Shown here in pieces: positions 56,948 through 64,000 of a stretch of DNA of 64,000 bases. Source of the stretch: Hevea brasiliensis. Its lineage: Eukaryota; Streptophyta; Magnoliopsida; Malpighiales; Euphorbiaceae. Under the pieces are notes generated by a model. It was given only the letters and a program-made list of their open reading frames with translations. It had not been told where the DNA came from and made no database searches. The stretch's first letter is position 1; the number at the start of each line of letters is the position of its first letter. The position numbers were made by a program, and so were the translations under genes. The stretch covers positions 44,620,735-44,684,734 of the forward strand of contig NC_079503.1 in the NCBI RefSeq assembly GCF_030052815.1, given 5' to 3'.

Positions 56948-58805
56948 ATGGAAGAAGGATCGCTCATTGAGCAAATTGCTGAAGCCGAGGCACAAGGGGA
57001 AGCCCCACTTTACCGAATGTCGGTGGGTCAAGAAGACTACCCACAAATGCCGCAAATTCCTCGCACCGCATGCCAGATAGCGGCAATGTTTCAACAAATG
57101 GTCAGTATGCCTGCTCAAGCTCCACCCCAACCACCTGTGGCACAACCACTGCCTCCAGCCAGACAATATGATAAATTATTGAAGTATGGGGCTGCAGAAT
57201 TTAAGGGTACAGTAGACCCACTTGAGGCAGAGCAATGGCTTGAAAGAATGGACAGAGTATTTAAGAAGCTGCACTGCCAAGATGAATTAAAGTTTGAGTA
57301 TTCTGTGTCTCTACTGCAAGGGGATGCGTATGATCGTGGAAGACCATCCCCACGCCTTGCTGAACCACGTGCTAACACAGGATGACTTTATCAGAGAGTT
57401 CGCATGTAAATACATCCTGCACGCATATGTTGATCAGAAGTTACAAGAGTTTTTGAGTCTAAAACAAGGGAATAGATCAGTGGCAGAGTATGAGAGGGAG
57501 TTCTCCCGCCTGAGTCACTATGCGGAGAGTCTCCTTACTACCAGTAAAGCAAGATGCAAGAGATTTGAGACGGGTTTGAAGCCCAGCATACGGATGCAAG
57601 TTGTAGGATTTCGACACAGCAACTTCTCAGAACTTATGTCTCAAGCACTTGAACTGGAGAGAGTTGAAGCAGAAGCAAACCCAGTGAAGGAAAAAGTCGA
57701 GAAATTAGAAAAAGACAAGGGGGAAAAATCAGTTGAGCAGAGTTCTGGTGCTACCTCCGGAAAGAAAAAGAAGTTTAGTGGACCCAGCAGGGGTCGAGGT
57801 GGCAGATTTGGCAGAGGCAGATTTTCTGGTCAGAGACCCCCTAGGTCTGGTCAGCAGTCAAGCAGGGGTTCACATTCTGCCCGCCCCTGTGAGACTTGTG
57901 GCAAGATTCATGGGGGGGAATGTTATTGGGCCACTGGAGCCTGCTTTAACTGTGGAGGCAAGGGCCATATAGCTAAAGATTGTACTAGTGCTCCGAGATA
58001 TGGTCCAGCTCCTACTACTGCCGAGGGATCTATTCAGAGTCCTGCTCCTAGAGGTTCACAGTCTGTTGGCAGAGGAAGAGGCAGAGGTAGAGGCACTGCT
58101 TCAGGCAGTCAGGGCACAGTTGGTCAGTCTGCACAAGGAAGTGCGTCAGCCAGAGTCTACACGATGAGACAGCGAGAAGAGGCTGAGACTTCCGATGTGG
58201 TAGCTGGTACATTCTCTATCTCTGGTCAAGATGTATTTGTGTTGTTTGATCCGGGTTCAACCCATTCATATGTTAGTGCTAGCATAGTCAATTCACTTGC
58301 TGTTCTATGTGTGCAAATGGGTTTTGAAGTGCTAGTAACTAGTCCGTTAGGACAAGAGGTCCGGGTCAACAGAATCTATAGAGACTGTCCTTTGGTGATC
58401 CAAGGACATGTTTTCCTGTCAGACTTGATTGAAATGCCCTTCAGAGAGTATGATATCATCTTGGGCATGGATTGGTTAGCCAGGCATCACGCCATGATTG
58501 ACTGTAGACTGAAGACAGTCACTTTTGGTCTCCCTTTGTACGGTGATGTGGTAATACATGGGGAGAGGCATTTACTGCCATCAAACATCATTTCGGCTGC
58601 ACTAGCCAGAAGAATGATCAGAAAGGGGTGTGAAGCATACTTGGCACATGTGATAGACACCCAAGTGGGGAGTCCAGCACTAAGGGACATCCCTACGATA
58701 TGTGACTTTCCGGATGTGTTTCCTGATGAATCGCCGGATTACCTCCAGAAAGAGAGGTGCAGTTTGAGATTAATGTTATGCCTGGTGTGGACCCAATCTC
58801 CATAA
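56948..58805 (+). pseudogene. E6 gag and aspartic protease, two frameshifts
   Basis: ATG 56948 starts MEEGSLIEQIAEAEAQGEAP. The capsid region (RQYDKLLKYGAAEFKGTVDP) is broken near 57320, then open from there to 58805. The open part has VAEYEREFSRLSHYAESLL, RG-rich spacers and the zinc knuckle CFNCGGKGHIAKDC (57942-57983) with a preceding CETCGKIHGGECY. Protease follows with LFDPGSTHSYVSA (D at 58248-58250) and ILGMDWLARHHA. A second frame break near 58735 lies just before the RT domain. Gag and protease share a frame here, so Gag-Pol is one polyprotein as usual for Tekay. Confidence 0.92.
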
Positions 58806-60020
58806 CGCCATATAGAATGGCACCTGCAGAATTGAAAGAGTTGAAAGTGCAGTTGCAAGAACTGCTTGAGAAGGGCTTCATCCGCCCTAGTGTGTCACCT
58901 TGGGGAGCGCCAGTATTGTTTGTAAAGAAGAAGGATGGCACTCTCCGGTTATGCATTGATTATCGGCAGTTGAATAAGGTGACAATAAAGAATAGATATC
59001 CATTACCCCGCATTGATGACTTATTTGATCAGTTGAGGGGTGCAGCTGTGTTTTCCAAAATTGACCTGAGATCAGGTTATTATCAGCTGAAAGTACAAGA
59101 GCAAAGTATTTCTAAAATCGCTTCGTAACCCGCTATGGCCATTATGAGTTCCTAGTTATGCCATTCGGGTTAACTAATGCTCCTACGCTTTTATGGATCG
59201 ATGAACACTATCTTCGCACCATACCTCACCGATTTGTTGTGGTATTCATAGATGATATATTGGTCTATTCGAGGAATGCGTAAGAGCATGATAGACATCT
59301 CATGATTGTAATCGCAGACTTTAAGAGAGAAACAATATATGCCAAATTGTCGAAGTGTGAATTTTGGCTGAAAGAAATATCTTTCTTGGGGCATGTAGTA
59401 TCGTAAGAGGGCATTAAGGTAGATCCAAGTAAGATTGAAGTCGCCCTTAATTGGAGGCCACCTAAATGTCACGTAAATTTGTAGTTTTCTGGTTTAGCCG
59501 ATACTACCGTAGATTTGTGAAGGATTCTCCATGTTGGCATCTCCATTGACCAAGCCGCTTAGAAAAGATGTAAAATTTCAAAGGACGGACAAATGCTAGC
59601 AAAGCTTTAATGAATTGAAGAGATGTTTGACAGAGGCTCCAGTCTTGACTTTACCTACACCGGGTAAAGAATATACAGTTTACAGCGATGCTTCTCATAA
59701 TGGGTTAGGTTGTGTGTTGATGCAAGATCGAAATGTCATTGCCTATGCATCACGCCAGCTAAAACCGCATGAGAGGAATTATCCGACACATGACTTGGAG
59801 CTTGCAGCTATAGTGTTTGCTCTTAAGATCCGAGACATTATTTGTATGGGGAGAAATGTTACATCTACAGATCATAAGAGTTTGAAGTATTTGGGCACCC
59901 GTAAAGAGTTGAATTTGAGACAGAGGAGATGGTTAGAGTTGATAAAAGACTATGATTGTCTGATAGACTATCAGCCAGGGAAAGCTAATGTTGTGGCTGA
60001 CGCCCTAAGTCGCAAGACTA
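58757..60020 (+). pseudogene. E6 reverse transcriptase and RNase H, multiple frame breaks
   Basis: Open from 58757 to about 59095 ([53 protein letters not shown]). It then has frameshifts near 59098, 59190 and 59300 and stops near 59280 and 59405 across the palm ([20 protein letters not shown] near 59241-59270, KLSKCEFWL). RNase H is open from 59615: [30 protein letters not shown], a locally scrambled stretch near 59830-59865, [19 protein letters not shown]. Damage is densest between 59095 and 59610. Confidence 0.9.
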
Positions 60021-61563
60021 TGGCGAGTCTACAGGTTACTCCTTTGTCTTTGGTACATGAGTTAAGATCATTGCATGCCAGCTTAGAGATTAATGATGAG
60101 GGGCAGACAGCAGTTGCATGGCATGTACAGCCAGTATTGATTGATCAGATCAGAATGGCTGCTCAGAATGATCAGAAATATCAGAAGCTGATGGAAGAAG
60201 TCCGACAGGGCAAGAAACCAGAATTCTCACTCAGAGATGATGGTCTATTGCTACACCAGGGCAGAATGTGTGTTCCTAATGATGTTGAATTGAGGAGGAT
60301 CATTTTAAAGGAAGCACATGAGTCTCCTTTTGCCATGCACCCTGGTGGTACAAAAATGTATAGAGGGCTAAAGGAGCATTACTGGTGGATGGGTATGAAG
60401 AGAGATGTGGCAGAGTTTGTATCCAAATGCCTAACTTGTCAGCAAGTGAAGGCAGAGCATCAAGTACCCGCTGGGTTGTTACATCCACTACCGCACTGCA
60501 GTGGAAATGGGAGAGAATAACGATGGATTTTGTGATGGGACTTCCGAGGACACAAAAGAGTCATGATGCAGTTTGGGTCATTGTTGACAGACTGACTAAA
60601 TCTGCTCATTTTCTGCCAGTTCGGATGGACTACAATTTGGACAGATTGGCCAGGTTGTACATCGATGAGATTGTGAGATTGCATGGAGTGCCAGTATCTA
60701 TTGTATCGCAGAGATCCAAGGTTCACTTCTAGACTCTGGGGTAGTCTTCAGAGAGCCCTAGGAACTAGATTGAACTTCAGTACTGCATTCCATCCACAGA
60801 CAGATGGCCAGTCTGAGAGGGTAATTCAGATCTTGGAGGATATGCTACGGGCTTGTGTTATTGAGTTTGAGGGTAGTTGGGATACACACTTGCCTTTGAT
60901 TGAGTTTGCTTACAACAACAGCTACCAATCAAGCATTGGGATGCCTCCATATGAAGCTTTGTATGGCAGAAAATGTAGAACCCGTTGTGTTGGGATGACG
61001 TGGGTGAAAGAAAGATGATTGGACCCGAAATTGTTCAACAAATTGAAGAGAAAATCAAGGTGATCCGAGATCGACTTAAGACTGCATCAGACCGTCAGAA
61101 GTCCTATATTGATTTGAAAAGAAGGGATATTGAGTATGCAGTGGGTGAGAAAGTTTTCCTCAAAGTTTCTCCTTGGAAGAGAATTATGAGATTCGGCAGA
61201 AAGGGGAAACTGAGTCCTCGTTTCATTGGGCCATATGAGGTTCTGGAAAGAGTGGGTCCTTTGGCATATCGGTTGGCACTACCTCCAGAGTTGGAAAAGA
61301 TACATAATGTCTTCCATGTGTCTATGTTGAGGAGGTATCGATCAGACCCATCTCATGTACTACCAGTAGAAGAAATAGAAGTGAATCCAGACCTCACATA
61401 TGAAGAAGAACCCATAAAGATTCTGGCTTATGAGGTGAAGCAGCTACGGAATAAGCAGATACCGTTGGTAAAAGTGCTGTGGAACCATCATTCGGGCCAA
61501 GAAGCTACTTGGGAACGAGAGGAGGACATGAGGAGACAACACCCACAGCTGTTCAGAGATTGA
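60021..61563 (+). pseudogene. E6 integrase and chromodomain, no intron, three frame breaks
   Basis: The zinc domain [18 protein letters not shown]...CLTCQQVK is in frame with RNase H, without the stop that E1 and E5 have. Breaks occur near 60495, 60705 (damaging the second catalytic Asp segment) and 61000. [16 protein letters not shown] is continuous near 60821-60868, so no intron is present. The C-terminal domain GPYEVLERVGPLAYRLALP and the chromodomain (EEPIKILAYEVKQLRNKQIP...QEATWEREEDMRRQHPQLF) are intact to the TGA at 61561-61563. Confidence 0.9.
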
Positions 61564-61595
61564 TACCAGGTAAAATTTCGAGACGAAATTTATTT

Positions 61596-61609
61596 AAGAG
61601 GGGGAGAAT
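61596..61609 (+). promoter_or_regulatory. E6 polypurine tract
   Basis: aagagggggagaat directly before the 3' LTR. Confidence 0.88.
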
Positions 61610-64000
61610 TGTAACACCCCCGTTTGCATAGCCTGGTAGATTTCACTGTTCCGGTGACCGGTGTCGGTCCGGACAATTAATAGGATTAGGGCCACACTTA
61701 AGACAACTTGAGAAGCCATAAACATAAATAATTAGTAATGTTTAATTAGTTAACTACAAATAAGAAAAACAGAACATAAGAGGTTAAACGAGCCGAGAGT
61801 CACAGCGATGAGTGACCTCCTCGGGAACGACTGCGAAGTCGTTTTAAACTCAAATTTCGAACCGTAAAAAGTGACGCTGCGGTCCTTAGGACCCTCATGA
61901 ACACAGTGGAAAAGAGAAAACCACGAAAAAGAACTGTTAAGCCAGTCAAATAATTAGGTCGTGAGCCAAGAAATATTGGATTATTTGCAAACCGGATGAA
62001 CCGTGGAGGGTCAATTTGGTTAATTGACCCCGAGAGCTGACTCCTGACCTAACTGTCAAATAAAATCGGAGAAAAGAAAATTTCAGAATCGAGAATTAAA
62101 TTAAAGAAATAATAGAAAAAAAATAAATAAATAAATAAAAAAAAAAAAAAAAGGAAAGAGGTTGGAAAAGTCAAAAGTTATGACATCATGTATGATGTCA
62201 TAACTAAATTAATAAATTGAATTAATTAATTTGGAATTAGTGGTCTTTCATAAGCAAAAACGTGTAAGGGAAAAACAAAAGAAAATCTCTTCTTCTTTCA
62301 TCTTCCTTGCCACCCCATCTTCCTCCCAAGTTCCTCCATGAGTGGACTTCCATGTAAGCTTACTTTTAAGCTTAGTTTTCTTCACTTAATTCAAATAACT
62401 CCATTAAAAACCTCCCTAGAGCTTATTGTTACAACTTGAGAAGAGGATTACAAGAAGAAGGAAGAGTTAAAGATAGGGTTTTGAAGCTTTAACAAAAGGT
62501 TAGTATGTTAAATTGTTACTTTTCCATTCAAATGCATGTTTAGGTAATTAAGTGAGCTAATAACTTGATTTAAATGAAACAAATATGGGGAAAGAATTAA
62601 ATTGAAATTTTGGGCAGCTTGAGAGGAGTGTGGTTTGCATGAATATGATGCAATTGAGTGAGTTTAGAAGCTTTACTTGGTGAAATGATTAACATTAAAA
62701 TTATTAGAAGTAGTTAAATGCAAGAGTTAGTGAGATTAAGGTTTCAATGCTAGGGTTTATGGACTAAAATTTGGAGAAATGCATAAATGGCATGTTTAAC
62801 CTATTGTGACATGAAATAATGATCAATTAGGACCAAATAAATTGGATGGGAATGGTGGAAAAATTAGCTAAATTCGTAGGTCAATGCAGCATGACCAAAC
62901 CCACTTTGAAGGACCAAAACTCAAATTTTACAAGTCCAATTGATATTCCACCAATTGGAGATGAAAATAGACATAAAAGAGCACAATTTTCATTAAGGAA
63001 CCATGACCAAAAACTGACCAAAACTTGGTGAAACAATTGACCAAAGTGAATTGATTGCAGGCTGCCCTGCACCAAAACTGACCAAATGAACAGTAACTGT
63101 TCATTTGGTCATAACTCGAGCTAGGTAGGTCAAATTGACCTGAAATTTTACCAGCAATTAGATATGATATAGACCTAAAACTTTCATGAAGAACACCAAC
63201 CCAAATTAGGCCATTAACACATTCAAATCATTGAGCAAAGTTAAAATTACTGTACTGAAATTCTGCAGAATTTTCATTGAGCAGCAATGTTTGGAGGGCT
63301 ATAACTCTCTCTAGAAAACTCGGATTTAGGCGATTCTTGAACCGATGGAAACCTAAGACATAGTACAACATTTCATATGAAGAAAGTGAGACCGAATTAT
63401 GAACTTAACTTGATCAAACAATTGACCAAAGTTGGACCAAAAATCTGCCAGCACCTAAATTGCAGTATGAACAGTGCACGTGAACAGTAAACTTATTTTG
63501 GCCATAACTTGAGCTACAAAACTCCGATTGAGGTGATCCAAAAATGAGAATACACTTAAGACAATAAGGAACATTTTCTATGAAGGAAGTTTTGTCAAAT
63601 TCCAACAGTAGATCGACCAATGGAATAGTGCAACTTCGGAAAACCAACAACCTAAATTGGCAATTTTGCCAAAATGACCTAAGCTTTAAACAAATGACCA
63701 AAACCAACAAGTTTGGTGACCAAAATGTGGTATGTGGGTGAAGTTGGAGTTCCCATACCTATTAAGCCTTAGAAAGTCAATAATTTGACTTGAATAGTGC
63801 AGTGAATAGTAACCCGAAACACAAAATTTCGAGAACGTCGAATTTAACACGTTAGAGCTAGCTAAATGTGAAGTTAAGTTTATTTTGGATTTATTTTAAG
63901 TTCTAGTACTGAAACATTGTAAAATTGTGTGTTTCAGTTGAAAAGAATATCGGGAAGGAACCCGAGGAACCGAGTCGAGGCTAAAGGACGACTCGTTTGA
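61610..64000 (+). repeat. E6 3' LTR (truncated by the window end)
   Basis: TGTAACACCCCC onward, aligned with 53133-55524. Differences are concentrated at 61936-62005 versus 53475-53545, plus A-tract length. The last base corresponds to about 55524 of the 5' LTR. Confidence 0.95.

Larger units (their letters stand above)
21739..64000 (-). mobile_element. E3: Tekay-type chromovirus, partial in window (3' LTR and pol 3' end)
   Basis: A minus-strand element whose 3' LTR starts at 21739 in the R0 protease codons. The left 5-bp flank is ctgga (21734-21738). Its internal DNA appears at 25463-25653 and 52448-53132, separated by E4 and cut again by E6. The rest of pol, gag and the 5' LTR must lie right of the window. 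It also hosts the Cassandra insertion. Only the E3 parts within this span belong to it; the bulk is nested elements. Confidence 0.85.
53133..64000 (+). mobile_element. E6: Tekay/Del-type chromovirus, young LTRs, defective coding region, right end outside window
   Basis: 5' LTR 53133-56758, PBS, gag-pol, PPT, and a 3' LTR that runs off the window at 64000. The compared LTR stretches are 2,392 and 2,391 bp and nearly identical by eye, suggesting the most recent insertion here. It was inserted in E3 pol. The right target duplication is not visible. Despite the LTR similarity, gag-pol carries at least eight frame breaks. Confidence 0.95.

Overview
This window is nuclear DNA of a flowering plant, most likely a eudicot. 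The evidence is a spliced plant CDC25/ACR2-type phosphatase gene with GT-AG introns, AT-rich non-coding DNA, large Ty3/gypsy chromoviruses of the Tekay/Del type primed by initiator tRNA-Met, a Cassandra TRIM carrying a 5S-like sequence, and a plant hAT transposon. The species cannot be named from the sequence alone.

Layout. Positions 1-3300 are the only host-gene region. They hold the tail of an unrecognised + strand gene, a tRNA-derived SINE-like repeat, and a complete three-exon minus-strand CDC25-like gene. A decayed fragment of a hypersensitive-induced-reaction (HIR/band-7) gene follows at 3563-3774. From 3858 to the end everything is nested transposable elements. R0, an old non-Tekay Ty3/gypsy element (LTR 3858-4315, gag 4358-5872), was broken twice within its protease region. 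One break is E1 (+, 5873-21723). The other is E3 (-, from 21739 past the window end), only 10 bp after E1's right target duplication. E1 carries E2 (-, 5943-10553) in its 5' LTR. E3 carries a Cassandra solo LTR (22295-22580), E4 (-, 25654-52442) and E6 (+, 53133 to beyond 64000). E4 carries E5 (-, 29839-40822) and a hAT element (44423-49916). Target duplications support six of these insertions directly: E1 cttgt/cctgt, E2 gctag/gctag, Cassandra agtgg/agtgg, E4 gccaa/gccaa, E5 cttct/cttcc, hAT tctataat/actataat. The order of events is therefore readable, up to four insertion levels deep (R0 > E3 > E4 > E5 or hAT).

Element types. E1 and E5 are one Tekay subfamily with gag, protease, RT, RNase H, integrase and a C-terminal chromodomain. 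Both carry a 75-bp GT...AG intron-like interruption inside the integrase and a shared TAA between RNase H and integrase. E6 is a second full-length Tekay subfamily with near-identical LTRs but many coding frameshifts. E4 is a non-autonomous relative: it has long LTRs and a gag that stops before protease, with non-coding DNA in place of pol. E2 is a further-deleted relative without gag. E3 is a fourth Tekay type, visible only as its 3' LTR and broken integrase/chromodomain pieces.

The most interesting signals are: (1) the conserved integrase intron in E1/E5, absent from E3 and E6; (2) a small hairpin about 30-40 nt downstream of TATA-like sequences in every Tekay LTR subfamily, whose stem changes sequence but keeps pairing; (3) conserved palindromes and 190-200 bp degenerate modules in the LTRs; (4) the gag-only parasite family; and (5) indel clusters that may be assembly error. 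LTR similarity statements are by eye, not computed.
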